DNA of 64,000 bases from Lucinisca nassula (GCA_963580285.1 OY757011.1:100036316-100100315); one strand, 5' to 3'. Shown: positions 31,859-42,095, counted from the first letter of the stretch. Notes: generated from the letters alone by a model not told the origin. Numbers and translations: made by a program.

Positions 31859-32028
31859 TTAACCAATATATGCCTAGCGGCGTCTGATCTGGGTCTACAC
31901 TGTTTGCTCAAAGAACATACATTTTTGTACAACTTACATTAAACAAAACAAATCTGACACCCCTATAATTGAAAATGGACAACTCCAAATTTATAAGATG
32001 GAAGATTCCATTGTCATATATGGGTTAA
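31859..32028 (+). mobile_element. TTAA-MITE-1 copy, internally deleted
   Basis: TTAACCAATATATGCCTAG at the left, CATATATGGGTTAA at the right, 170 bp. One hairpin half is deleted. 31877-32028 is a perfect inverted copy of 32132-32283. It lies in intron 2 of the acetyltransferase gene. Confidence 0.9.
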
Positions 32029-32131
32029 TACAGTAAAACTTCTGTAACTTGAACGTACGGATGACGCATTTATTACGAAAACACGCCTATACAAATATAT
32101 TGTAAACTTTACTGCCGAAAAAATGAAAATT

Positions 32132-32359
32132 TTAACCCATATATGACAATGGAATCTTCCATCTTATAAATTTGGAGTTGTCCATTTTCAATTATAGGGG
32201 TGTCAGATTTGTTTTGTTTAATGTAAGTTGTACAAAAATGTATGTTCTTTGAGCAAACAGTGTAGACCCAGATCAGACGCCGCGTTATGCGGCGTCTGAT
32301 CTGGGTCTACACTGTTTGCCAACGTCCCAAAAAAGGGCCACTAGGCATATATGGGTTAA
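32132..32359 (-). mobile_element. TTAA-MITE-1, full length (piggyBac-like ends)
   Basis: 228 bp bounded by TTAACCCATATATG and CATATATGGGTTAA, i.e. 10-bp TIRs starting CCC within a duplicated TTAA, the signature of piggyBac-type transposition. The interior hairpin is GTGTAGACCCAGATCAGACG / CGTCTGATCTGGGTCTACAC around a GCCGCGTTATGCGGC loop. Reference copy for the family. Confidence 0.92.
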
Positions 32360-32406
32360 GCTGACAAAACGTGACATTTTTCTTATTTCTGCTCAAGATA
32401 TAGAAT

Positions 32407-32474
32407 GAATAAAAACCGTGTGAAATGGATGCGTCATCACCATCATCATCATCATCATCATCCAGTTTCTTCTC
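32407..32474 (-). pseudogene. Captured fragment of acetyltransferase exon 3
   Basis: Matches 31257-31315 (59 bp) apart from one substitution and a 9-bp expansion of the CAT run. On the minus strand it reads EKKLDDDDDDDGDDASISHG, against EKKLDDDDGDGASISHG in the gene. It lies inside a MITE-B copy, in the same orientation as the gene and about 1.1 kb upstream of the source. Confidence 0.92.
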
Positions 32475-32839
32475 AATTGTGGGTATTGTCTGTATCCACA
32501 ATCTATATTTTAGAGCAGAAATAAGAACAATAAGGTTTACCCCTGTAAAGCCCAGTTTTACTAATACATTATAAATTTTACCACAGAAAAAAAAAAGAAA
32601 ATCTTAAGCTGAAAAAGTGTGATACTTTTCTTATTTCTGCTCAAAGTATAGAAGAAATAAGAAAAATAATGTTTACCCCTGTAAACCCCAGTTTTACTTT
32701 ATAAAAGAGGGATTCAAGCGGGTCAAAATTACATAGGCGTGTTTTTGTGATGTTACCATGGCTAATTCAAACTCATGCGTGAGCCCCAGGGAATTATTCA
32801 CACAGTGCCAGACTTTTTATATTTATGCTGTATGTACTT

Positions 32840-32842
<3 letters not shown>

Positions 32843-32874
<32 letters not shown>

Positions 32875-33194
32875 TCGGGTTTAACGTCGCTTTCAACAAT
32901 TTTTCAGTCATATCACGACGGTGTCTGGTTGCGACAGGGAGCTCAATGCTCACTTAAATAGTGCTGCCTCACTGATGAAGCATGTCCCAGACACATTAAA
33001 TGATACCACACCCAGTCACATTATCCTGACACTGGGTCGACCAGTCCTAGCTTTACCCCGTAAATCTGAATGCCAAGCAAGGAGCAGCTAGTACCATTTT
33101 TAACGACTTTAGTATGTCGCGGCCCGGAATCGGCCCCGTGACCTCCCGTTCCCCGGAGCGGACACTCTACCAATTGAGCTATCGGGGCCGGTGC
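32843..33194 (-). mobile_element. SINE-2 (tRNA-derived), full length with TSD
   Basis: Minus strand: CCGGCCCCGATAGCTCAATT head, GGTAGAGTGTCCGCTCCGGG, and a conserved central part with GACTGGTCGACCCAGTGTCA. The 3' end is TTGAAAGCGACGTTAAACCC followed by a CA run. The 11-bp duplication ATGTACTTATT lies at 32832-32842 and 33195-33205. It sits in intron 2. Confidence 0.92.
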
Positions 33195-33409
33195 ATGTAC
33201 TTATTACTAGATAAGGCGTTTCTAATGAGTACACACAACATTTGTTCCTTTTATACAACACTGAAACGTTATACTTAAGTCTTAAGAAACCATTCCACAG
33301 GGAATAAAGTGAGCACTTTATAACAAGAACTCTATCTCAGTATTTCGGCCAGAGGCCTTTTTCAAGAAAAAAAATGGTGCTGTGACTGTCAAGATGTAGT
33401 AAATTGAAA

Positions 33410-33480
33410 GTTTATTTTATTTTATTTTTTTTTTTTTGTTTTTTGTTTTGTTTTTGTTGTTGTTTTTTGTTGAAATAGGC
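33410..33480. repeat. T/TTG-rich simple tract
   Basis: Long T run with interspersed G. The flanks (CAGTATTTCGGCC / GAAATACTGAGATACAG and TTCTTGTAATAAAAG motifs) are partly inverted to each other. Confidence 0.7.
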
Positions 33481-33569
33481 CTCTGTAGGAAATACTGAGA
33501 TACAGTTCTTGTAATAAAAGATTTATCCTTAAGTTTCCAAATTTCTAAGATGATATGGCATTATGGTTT

Positions 33570-33823
33570 CATCACGAAAAGATGCCTATCCCTTGAACCC
33601 AACGTTTACATAATAAAACTGGGGTTTACAGGGGTAAACCTTTTTTTCTTGTGTCTGCTCAAAAATATAGATTGTGGGTATTATGAGGCGGTGTTAACGA
33701 GTACCTACAATCTATATTTTGCGCAGAAATAAAGAAAATGTTACAATTTTTCATCTTTAAAATTTTCATTTTTTTTCGGCGGTAAAGTTTACAATGTATT
33801 TGTATAGTCGTGTTTTCGTAATG
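33570..33823. mobile_element. MITE-B copy
   Basis: CATCACGAAAAGATGCCTAT left end, CGTGTTTTCGTAATG right end. The hairpin centre is shortened (GTGGGTATTATGAGGCGG). Intron 2. Confidence 0.85.
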
Positions 33824-34047
33824 TGAGATAGAGTTCTTGTAATGAAAGTGTTATCCTTAACTTTCCAAATTTCTCAAATGGAATGACATTATGGTTTACC
33901 CTCAATAGTTCGAACTAGCCTTATCTCGAATATTTTTGCTTTGCTTCACTCAAAGCTATTCGAGTTACTGAGGTTTGACTGCAGTTCTGTTCTGATCTAA
34001 AGAAAAATACAGCTTTGCTTAGAAGCATAATGCAGTCTGTCTATTTC

Positions 34048-34342
34048 GGGGCTTAAAGAAATTGATGGGTCGCATAATGCTTCCGTGCAGAACTGAAACT
34101 GACCGCACACAAGAACTGGTAAATCGCTTAGAGGATCTAAGCCTGCTAAAGCAAAGCGGTGCGAGTCGGAACGTCCATATGCTCATAAACCCTATTGGTT
34201 TCATTAGGCGACAGGGCTTGAGATGTCATTTTTATCTCAATGTCGGGTAAAAGTCCCTCAAAACTGGAAGCAACGTCTCCAAAATGACCCATACAGTGTT
34301 GACGGGGACGTTAAACCTCAAATCAAATCAAACAAACAAACA
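34048..34342 (+). mobile_element. SINE-A, near full length
   Basis: CGGGGCTTAAAGAAATTGATG to GACGGGGACGTTAAACCTCA AATC and CAAA repeats. Contains GGTAAATCGCTTAGAGGATC and AAGCCTGCTAAAGCAAAGCGG. Intron 2. Confidence 0.88.
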
Positions 34343-34479
34343 GAACAATACTTTATCGGCGTTAGTTCAATCTGACAAGGCTTAACATAAGACCATCACG
34401 TGAACAAGTACGTGAAATGACGCCCCCACCCATAAACCCCACTTTGTATAATTGTATAGAGATAACTTTGGTTTATGAG

Positions 34480-34690
34480 AAAATACATTATTTTTCTTAT
34501 TTCTGCTCAAAGACATAGTTAGTGGGCAATCGTTGGAACCGCCACAATGAGGCCGTTATAACGAGCACCCACAACCTATGTTTGCAGTAAAAATAAGAAA
34601 AATATCACGGATTGTAATCAGAAAAGTAGTTATTTTGGAGATGTGAAAAATATGCACCGTGTCGCACGGGTGTGTTATCGTAATGAGATT
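34480..34690. repeat. Diverged MITE-B relative
   Basis: TTATTTCTGCTCAAAGACATAG, TTGGAACCGCCACAATGAGG, AACGAGCACCCACAACCTAT and end GGGTGTGTTATCGTAATG. The same diverged subtype occurs at 40050-40170. Confidence 0.6.
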
Positions 34691-34771
34691 ATTTCACGCA
34701 AACGTGGTGGCACCAAAACGTGTATTTATGCCCACAATGCTTTGAACAACTGGGCCCTTGTCTTTACATTT

Positions 34772-34860
34772 ATATGTTGCACATGTTAAATGTGGTATAT
34801 GTTACATTTATATGTTGCACATGTTAAATGTTGTGCATGTTACATTTATATGTTGCACAA
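34772..34860. repeat. Short tandem ~40-bp repeat
   Basis: TTACATTTATATGTTGCACA TGTTAAATG repeats about 2.3 times. Confidence 0.8.
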
Positions 34861-34861
34861 C

Positions 34862-35005
34862 ACAGAACTGAAAACTTTGGAGTGTACAAGATTTTTTGGG
34901 GGCCAGACTAGCTAGTTTCGGCCAATTAGACCTCATCAGTGACCCTCAAATCGCAGTGGAATCAATGATACCAAAGGACTAGAAAATATAATCCATACTA
35001 TGATG
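34862..35005. repeat. Family J fragment
   Basis: ACAGAACTGAAAACTTTGGAG, GGCCAGACTAGCTAGTTTCG and GGAATCAATGATACCAAAGG match the 3386-3835 units. Confidence 0.75.
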
Positions 35006-35019
35006 GGTGAGACATCTTG

Positions 35020-35257
35020 TTAAGGGGAATGGGTAGACTGAGCAGATCTTCCGGCCATTTTTCAAAGGGCGACAACTTTCGGAACTTCTTGTTCACTTTT
35101 CTATCAACTCTGACCCACGAAAAAAGGGGTCTGCTCTCAAAGAAAAAAATTGCTCCTTAGGAGCAAATTCTTTCCTTTAAGAGTTGGCCCCTATTGACAT
35201 GGGAGACAAAATATTTTGCAGGAGTTGCCTCCCCTCAAGGTGTTCCCGTTCCCTTAA
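35020..35257. mobile_element. TTAA-MITE-2, full length
   Basis: Bounded by TTAAGGGGAATGGG (35020) and CCCGTTCCCTTAA (ending 35257). Central hairpin AAAAAATTGCTCCTTAGGAG CAAATTC. TTAA at both ends again suggests piggyBac-type mobilisation, although the interior is unrelated to TTAA-MITE-1. Intron 2. Confidence 0.88.
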
Positions 35258-35439
35258 AGCTCAACATGACATTAACAAAGCAGTCAAACTATGCAACCGT
35301 CCTGGAGACATTAAAATGTAAATATAACACATCTTGCTTAACCACTTCTGAAGACATCCAATTAATATTGTAAATTCTGACTTGTATGTAATGACCTAAA
35401 AGACTTTAAACTTGATTATGCATCGGGATTGTTTTAGTC

Positions 35440-35590
35440 CTCCCGGGGTCTTATGTGAGACCCCAGGTTCTGCAATGGAAGGTCGGGCGTTTTTTTTTTT
35501 TCAGAGTAATCCAGTTTTCGCCCACTTCTGATTAACGATCGGCTCAAAATAAGTGAACTAATCTTAAAAGGACCATAACCACCAAACAAG
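35440..35590 (+). mobile_element. SINE-1 fragment (head lost)
   Basis: GAGACCCCAGGTTCTGCAATG GAAGGTC, GATTAACGATCGGCTC, ending AAAAGGACCATAACCACCAA. Confidence 0.75.
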
Positions 35591-35782
35591 GGGCAAACAG
35601 CTCAGACCCAGTTATGACGCCGCAGAACGCGGCGTCTGATCAGAGCCTACACTGTTTGCAAAAACTTCAGCCATTTTCCATGCAGATACATATTGAAGAA
35701 AAAAACCTGACACCGCTAAATTTTGAAATGGACTTCCGCTGTATATAAGGTGGAAGATTCCATTTGGTTTGAAATGGGTTAA
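35591..35782 (+). mobile_element. TTAA-MITE-1 copy, left end lost
   Basis: Hairpin GCAAACAGCTCAGACCC ... GATCAGAGCCTACACTGTTTGC. The right part GAAAAAAACCTGACACCG... ends AATGGGTTAA. The left terminus is missing at the SINE-1 junction. Confidence 0.8.
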
Positions 35783-36302
35783 AGTAAACGACACTACTAC
35801 CTCACCTAAACAGAAATAGTGTGGCTTTACCTAACCATTACCTGGTTTCGTACAAATCAGTGTTACACGTAGTAATTTAAGGAAAAGGTTCATGTAAACT
35901 TTGCTAGCGACCCGCTGTCGTTCATACTTTCATGAACAGCAGAAAAATTAAGTATGTTTTTATATTCACGTTCTTTGCTTCTCATCACTGGGCGAAAAAA
36001 TGCTTATAGGGCGAACTTTTAAAGCTGAAAAACATTTACACGCTGTTTTCCTACAAAGAGCGGAAAAGCATTAACGTCACCAACGCCCATAGAGAATCAT
36101 TGTTTAGACTGACGTCACTTGACGTCACTGAAAATCACGCGACTCGTTGCGTTCATGGAAGTATGAACTACATTGTTTTTAATAGGTTTTGCATTAGACT
36201 TTACACTGGAAATGTAAATATATGGGCGTCAACAACGTAAAGCCACTGCGCTTTGTAACTTTAGGTCGATCGACAAACATTCGACTCAGAAATGAACTTT
36301 AC

Positions 36303-36533
36303 CTTTGCGATTAGAACCTTATTCTTTTCCCAGAATGACGGTTTTGAGGCTAAAGAATTTCTTGACTTGCCCGTTTGAGCCTTTACACGCGCACCCTTTG
36401 ATTTTGCCCAGTCAGACAATTGCTGGTCCAACTTCCGGTAAAGGCCTTTCCCCTCATATTCGGGATTGATTCTGGCAGCTCTGCTTAACACTGTACTTCC
36501 CTCATCTATTATAAACCCTGTGTTGAACCCGAT
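36303..36533 (-). CDS. Acetyltransferase coding exon 2 (77 aa)
   Basis: Acceptor TTATTTTCAG before 36533, donor AAG|GTAAAG after 36303, no split codons. It starts IGFNTGFIIDEGSTVLSRAA and carries the acetyl-CoA-binding signature RINPEYEGKGLYRKLDQQL (R..x..G.G of GNAT motif A), followed by WAKSKGARVKAQTGKSRNSL and FWEKNKV. The β-strand, pyrophosphate loop, helix arrangement is typical of GNAT enzymes. The exon is intact. Confidence 0.92.
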
Positions 36534-36717
36534 CTGAAAATAAAAGTGAGCAGGAGCATAACAAGATATGCAACAAGATTTGTTGCGACAAGCAAAGACT
36601 CTGATCAGCATGCAAATGCTCACAGTCCTGATCAGAGACTTAGCTGATCTGAAGGGTCTGGGTTTTGGGCTATAAAACGCTCCCCATGCTCTATTCAATT
36701 GAACATTAAACTTGTCC

Positions 36718-36773
36718 TGCTCATAAATGTTAAAATGCCAGCAATCGCTGGCAAATTAACATTTATGAGCAGG
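36718..36773. repeat. Perfect-arm hairpin in intron 1
   Basis: CCTGCTCATAAATGTTAA...TGCCAGC and GCTGGCA...TTAACATTTATGAGCAGG pair over about 25 bp with a 4-bp loop. It is close to the exon 2 acceptor side. Confidence 0.85.
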
Positions 36774-39700
36774 AAAAAACTCATCCTCATCCTCTACAGA
36801 TATCAACATGAAACAAATAAAATATGTTGATTCGAGGAAAAAGTTATTTCTGGATTATTCACTATTGTACCTTTTCCCTCATACAAAGCCACAAGGAACT
36901 AAATTCATGTTTGGCTGTGCCGCGAAAAGGCCAAGGTTAAGTCAATGCAATCATTTTGCCACTGCTGCATACCAAGTTTCAGAGCCAGTGTCCCATTGGT
37001 TCCAGAGAAAAAGATTAACACGTTATCATATATCGCCATAGCAGCCATAACCTGTCCGATTTATCAATTGTAAACTGGTGGATCATCCTCTTATTATATG
37101 TAGGACAAGTTCATTTGACATTTAAGGGGTGTCAGACATTATGTGGCGTCTGATCCGGATTTGCATCGTTTGCCTACGTCCATTTTCACTCATTCTCAAA
37201 TGAATTGGGATATTGCAGTCGCCGTATATTTTCTGAAATCAAACAGTCATTTTTAACAATGAATACGTTGATATGACAGAACAACAGGTCCCAAAGATAT
37301 CATGATAAACCTCCTATAGAAAAGTACCTTTTCAGGGAAAATGAGCCACGGGAAAACCCGGTTTTGTAATGTTCTAGATTGTCGCTTTTCAAATTCTCTT
37401 TGTTTGCGCACTTACAAATTTGCAATTCCACAAGAAAAGAAAGGGTTAGGTGGTTTCCATAAATTTTACATATTCTGGGTAGGGAAATAACTACCAAAAG
37501 CAGGACCACATGGAGTCTAACTAAGTATTTGTCCCCGATTATGGCTGTCGCCGAAATTTAATTAAGCATTGTAATGTACGAGACGGCGTTTTTCTCCTTG
37601 ATATTTCAAAACAACGTTTAGGTTTTTATACACGGAAACGTGACCAAATGAAGATTCTATATTATATTAGGCATATAAGGTCGTTTGAGGTAACCTGTAC
37701 AATACGAAATAAAAAATACATGCCATACAAAAATGTGCAAAAATGCACGTAAAGTTCGCGATCATTATACCAGGCTAATTACGTATGTATCGACAAAAAA
37801 TGCTAGATTGAATTAAACTCCCGCAATGTATGACTAACACAAATACATCATCTGGAATGAAAATAATATTTTGATGTTGAAATTCCCTCATTTCCAGTGG
37901 TTTGTAATGTTCGAGACCGGTAATGTTCAATACCGAAAATTGTTAGTCTAACAGCTTGATCACATTGCTCACACGTGGAACAGTTTTCCGTTACCCGATT
38001 ACGCAGTAGAAAGTATCTGCAGACGACATGGTTGCCTTTTCCGGTGTTTAATGGGTGAGGGAGTCGGCAGACAATACCACAGTTAAGGAAAAACAGAAGT
38101 CATATTTTGTTTTTAAATACATGCATAGAAACTTTTCATCTTTTTTTCCAATATTATTTGTCACAATTAATATTGTTCAATTAAGAATATGCCACCAAAA
38201 TCATTATTAATAAACAACATTTGCACGCTTGCAAGATCACTATTCTATTGCAATAAGCAGCGGATGTATGCGATGAAATGTCCGCTACATTTGGTATCGA
38301 ACATGACAGGTTTGCTATGTTGACCGTCCAGGGATAAAAACTGCAAATAAATGAGCTATTTTGAATTGTGCAACCTTAGTTGTGTAAAATGAATACGTTT
38401 AGTGGTATACATGTTTGCTACATTTCTACCAATAGCTGCAAACGGTAACAATGTTGATTTCAAATTTATTACTTATTTTCGATTTTAGATTTGAGTCCCA
38501 TAGCTTATAATCTTCACCCAAATTTTATTTGCCAAAATGAATATTTTCAATATAAAATGTGCAATGTTAAGAAGGTACTTCAACTCTCCAATTTGTATTT
38601 CCAATTGCATATTTTGAATGTTAAAAAACATTGCAAGTGCAGTTTATGTTACTAAAATTATTGTATCGAACATTACAAATTGAATCGAACATCCCCACCT
38701 AAAATAAATATGTATATTTTAGGGTATGCTGGTTTACTCTTGATTATATTAACTTGATACAACAAATACAATATCAGATTCATTTTCAATTTTAGAGGTA
38801 GAAATGGTAAAGTGGCATAGCATGCCCTTTACCTTGTATGGTAATGTCCGAGACTATCATAGCTGCCGTTTACAGACATGCATCTGTTTACATTTCTGAG
38901 AACTTATTTACAAACTTCACAAAACGTCTTACTTTCTTCCAGCTGGTAGACAAAATTGGTTACGCTTTGAAGACTTTTGTATAGAAAAATATTACACTGG
39001 AATGCACTGTAATGTTCGATACTGTATTCTCGCGGTTGCTTCATTAATTTTAGATACTTGATTGTTGAGAACATAAGGCCATGCAGTTGTTGTGTGTTTA
39101 TATGTGATAGATATGTCTTTTAATGTTTCGGCTGCCTTTAGAAAGCAGTTTATATTATCTGTCAGGAGAGCATTTTTATGCATAAAAGTATATACCGAGG
39201 CTTTTCTGCGTAATAGCGACACCATGTTTTAAAAGCATATGACTGAACATGCACTGTTACATTAGTTAGATCCAAAATATGAATGGAAATGACACTTACA
39301 GCTATATTGTCAGTTATTCACGTTAGTAAACTACTTGACTTATAGAAACAAAATCACTGTAATGTCCGCGACTTTTTACATACAATTCAAATAAACTTAT
39401 TGCTTATGTTGATCGTTTATCTAAAGTAATATTATTTGTGTTCCTTATTTACCACTCAATACCTGTTCAAATGCAATAGTCGTAAGTGATCTAGCTCTTA
39501 TGTGCTTCTCTTAAAACAAAACGAAAGTTGTATGTTTTCAAAAAACTATTTCTTTTTCTGTATTCTCTAACCAACCCTGAATTTTATTCAAAATGTATAT
39601 TCATTTCTTTACCATACATACGACCATATGTTCAATTTTGTCCCCGCTTAATAACCCGGTCGTAAGTTTCTGTCATTGCAAGTTGCGGTCTCTTGATTTT

Positions 39701-40040
39701 TGTGATGTTATAGAAGGGGGTAACGAACAAGTAGATTGTAGCGTACGTTTCTCACAATCAAAATTTATCAAAATACCAACATATTTCTAGCTGTTGGGGT
39801 GAAATAACTTTTCATTTCTTGATCAAGGAGTTTTAACTGAGTATCGGTACATGTTAATACTTTATTTTGAACATATCGCTGACTGAATCTAAGTAACTTT
39901 ATAATTTGACTTTTTAAATGGCTAAAATCCACATTCATTTGAAAATGAGTGTTTACCGGTTTCAAGATAAGATTTTTTTTTTAAAATAAAGTTTCAACTC
40001 TTTTCTCATGCAGAGATGATAAATTCGTGTGACATAGTGC
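36774..40040. other. Intron 1 sequence, largely free of recognised elements, with a recurrent motif
   Basis: The longest stretch in the window without recognised SINEs or MITEs, apart from one TTAA-MITE-1 scrap at 37110-37180. The motif TGTAATGT(T/C)CGA(G/T)AC occurs about nine times between 37365 and 39372 on both strands. No coding signal seen. Confidence 0.6.
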
Positions 40041-40049
40041 ATTTTTCAC

Positions 40050-40170
40050 ATCTCCAATACGATTATCTTTATTTTATCTAACTCCAAACATAGGCTGTGG
40101 GTGTTCGCTAGAGGCTCCACTAAGACTATTTTAACGAATGCCCTCAACCTATGTCTAGGAGCATATAAAT
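40050..40170. repeat. Diverged MITE-B relative
   Basis: ACATAGGCTGTGGGTGTTCG / AACGAATGCCCTCAACCTATG hairpin with TTTTTCACATCTCC, shared with the 34480 copy. Confidence 0.55.
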
Positions 40171-40221
40171 AAGAAAATTAATGCATACTACCGTGAACGC
40201 AAGTTTTCTCCATATTAAAGT

Positions 40222-40700
40222 TTAACCCATTGTATGCGGCAAAAACCCTAATGGGGTACCATGGCAAACAGTGCAGGCCCAGATCAGGCGCCACAGAATG
40301 TGGCGTCTGATCAGGACCTGCACTATTTGCTAACACTTTCTTTTTTTTTTTGGTTTCGGTTTTACGGCCCTTTCAAGATTATTTGACTCATATCGAGCCG
40401 ATCGTTAATCAGAGGTGGGCTAAAACCGGAGTACCCGGAGAAAAAACCAAATGACCTTCCGTTGCAGAACTTGGCGTCTCACATGTGACCCGAGCGAGGC
40501 TCGAACCACAGCGGTGAGAGACCTAATGATCAAGAGTCAGCGCTCTTAACCACTAGGCCACGGAGGCCCGTATTTGCTAACATACTTTTTCCGTCAAAAC
40601 TAGAATGAAAGCGAAAAAATAGGCCTGACACCCCTTATATGGCAAATGGACTTGTCCAACATATAGCAATGGAAGAGTTCACTAGCATACAAAGGGTTAA
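40222..40700 (+). mobile_element. TTAA-MITE-1 interrupted by SINE-1
   Basis: TTAACCCATTGTATGCGGC at the left, AAAGGGTTAA at the right. The hairpin GCAAACAGTGCAGGCCCAG... is complete. The SINE-1 and its duplicated site occupy 40336-40582. Intron 1. Confidence 0.88.
40336..40570 (-). mobile_element. SINE-1, full length, 12-bp TSD
   Basis: Minus strand GGGCCTCCGTGGCCTAGTGG to AAAGGGCCGTAAAACCG plus an A tract. It is flanked by TATTTGCTAACA at 40324-40335 and 40571-40582. It interrupts a TTAA-MITE-1, so SINE-1 was active after that MITE. Confidence 0.95.
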
Positions 40701-40791
40701 AGGGGTTTTATTACCCGGGCTAATTTACATGATGCACATGAGAAATGACTTCAATCAGGGTGATAGTTTTAAAGAAAAAGAGGTTTGAATA

Positions 40792-41006
40792 TACAGTAAA
40801 ATTCCTGTATTAAGAACACCTTTGGGACTGTCCAAAAGTGGTCTTTAAGACCACTTTTGAACAGTACCGAAGGTGGTCTCTGACCAGAGGATATTGTGTG
40901 CAGAAAGCACGAAGAAAGAATAACTGCAGCCTTCTAAATAAGCTTTTGAAAGTAGAATTAGTTTTAATTTTAGGTGGCCTTAATAGCGGAATTTCACTCT
41001 ATTCTT
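40792..41006. mobile_element. CAGT-MITE, right end overlapped by the SINE-2 target site
   Basis: TA-CAGTAAAATTCCTGTATT left end, GGAATTTCACT right end. Internal AAAAGTGGTCTTTAAGACCA CTTTT palindrome. Same family as 13618. Confidence 0.78.
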
Positions 41007-41349
41007 TTACCGGCCCCGATAGCTCAGTTGGTAGAGTGTCCGCTCCGGGGAACGGGAGGTCACGGGTTCGATCCCGGGCCGCGACATACCAAAGTCGTTA
41101 AAAATGGTACTAGCTGCTCCTGGCTTGGCACTCAGATTTGCGGGGTAGAGCTAGGACTGGTCGACCCAGTGTCAGGATAATGTGACTGGGTGTAGTATCA
41201 TGTAATGTGTCTGGGACATGATACTTCAGTGAGTCAGCACTATAAAAGTGAGCATTGAGCTCCCTGTCGCTACCAGACACCGTCGTGATATGACTGAAAA
41301 ATTGTTGAAAGCGACGTTAAACCCGAATTCACTCACACACACACACACA
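41007..41349 (+). mobile_element. SINE-2, full length, 13-bp TSD
   Basis: Head CGGCCCCGATAGCTCAGTTG GTAGAG, B-box GGGTTCGATCCC, central GGACTGGTCGACCCAGTGTC, 3' end TTGAAAGCGACGTTAAACCC then a CA run. Direct repeats TCACTCTATTCTT at 40994-41006 and 41350-41362. The well-preserved promoter boxes indicate recent activity. Intron 1. Confidence 0.95.
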
Positions 41350-41478
41350 TCACTCTATTCTTCACAATTTCATCCAAGGCATTCGTGTCACTTTATTATG
41401 CCCCCAACTTCAAAGAAGTTGGAGCTGGGGCGTTCGTCCACAAACTTCATACATCTGCACAGCAATATTAACTAGACC

Positions 41479-41783
41479 ATTGGGGCTTGGAGAAAACGAT
41501 TGGGCTGCTGGGTGATTCGACGCAGAGCTGAAACGGACGGCACATGAGTTCTGGTAAACCGCTTTGAAGGTTAGTAAGCCTTCACAGGCAACGTGATGTG
41601 AGTCAGACCGGCCATGCATTGAAACCCTATTTGTTTCATTGGGCGGTAGGGCTTGAGACATCATTTCATCTCATGAGACGTCATTTCACCTCAAGGTCAC
41701 GGGTAAAAGTCCCACAAAACTGGAAGCAACGTCTCCAAAATTAACTTTATTGTGTTGGCAGGGACGTTAAATAAAAAATCAAA
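41479..41783 (+). mobile_element. SINE-A copy
   Basis: TTGGGGCTTGGAGAAAACGA to GTTGGCAGGGACGTTAAATA. A duplicated GAGACATCATTTCATCTCATGAGACGTCATTTCACCTC block lies inside. Its 3' end abuts MITE-B directly. Confidence 0.85.
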
Positions 41784-42095
41784 CATCACGAAAACATGCC
41801 TATATAATTTTGACCACCTTAAACCTATCTTTTATATAGTAAAACTGGGGTTTACAGGGGTAAACCTTATTTTTCTTATTTCTGCTCTAAAATATAGATT
41901 GTGGGTACTTGTTAGAACCGCCTCGATGAGGCGGTTCGAACGAGTACCCACAATATATGTTTTGACCAGAAATAAGAAAAATATCACAATTTTTTATCTT
42001 AAAACCTTCTTTTTTTCGGTAAAAATGCCTATACAATAACGAGTGTTAAGTACCAAACTTAACACTCGTTATACAATAGGCATGTTTTCGTAATG
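41784..42095. mobile_element. MITE-B, full length, 30 bp from exon 1
   Basis: CATCACGAAAACATGCCTAT left end, GGCATGTTTTCGTAATG right end. Perfect central hairpin (GAACCGCCTCGATGAGGCGGTTC). An extra nested palindrome TAACGAGTGTTAAG/CTTAACACTCGTTA lies at 42036-42073. It ends about 30 bp from the exon 1 donor, separated from it by an AAAG repeat. Confidence 0.9.

Larger units (their letters stand above)
32071..32752. mobile_element. MITE-B, interrupted and carrying a host-exon fragment
   Basis: Left end TATTACGAAAACACGCCTAT and right end GGCGTGTTTTTGTGATG. A TTAA-MITE-1 (32132-32359) is inserted at a TTAA of its left arm. A 68-bp piece of the acetyltransferase last exon sits where the central hairpin begins (32407-32474). 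A second partial internal set of arms (32600-32690) suggests two MITE-B units fused. Confidence 0.8.
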
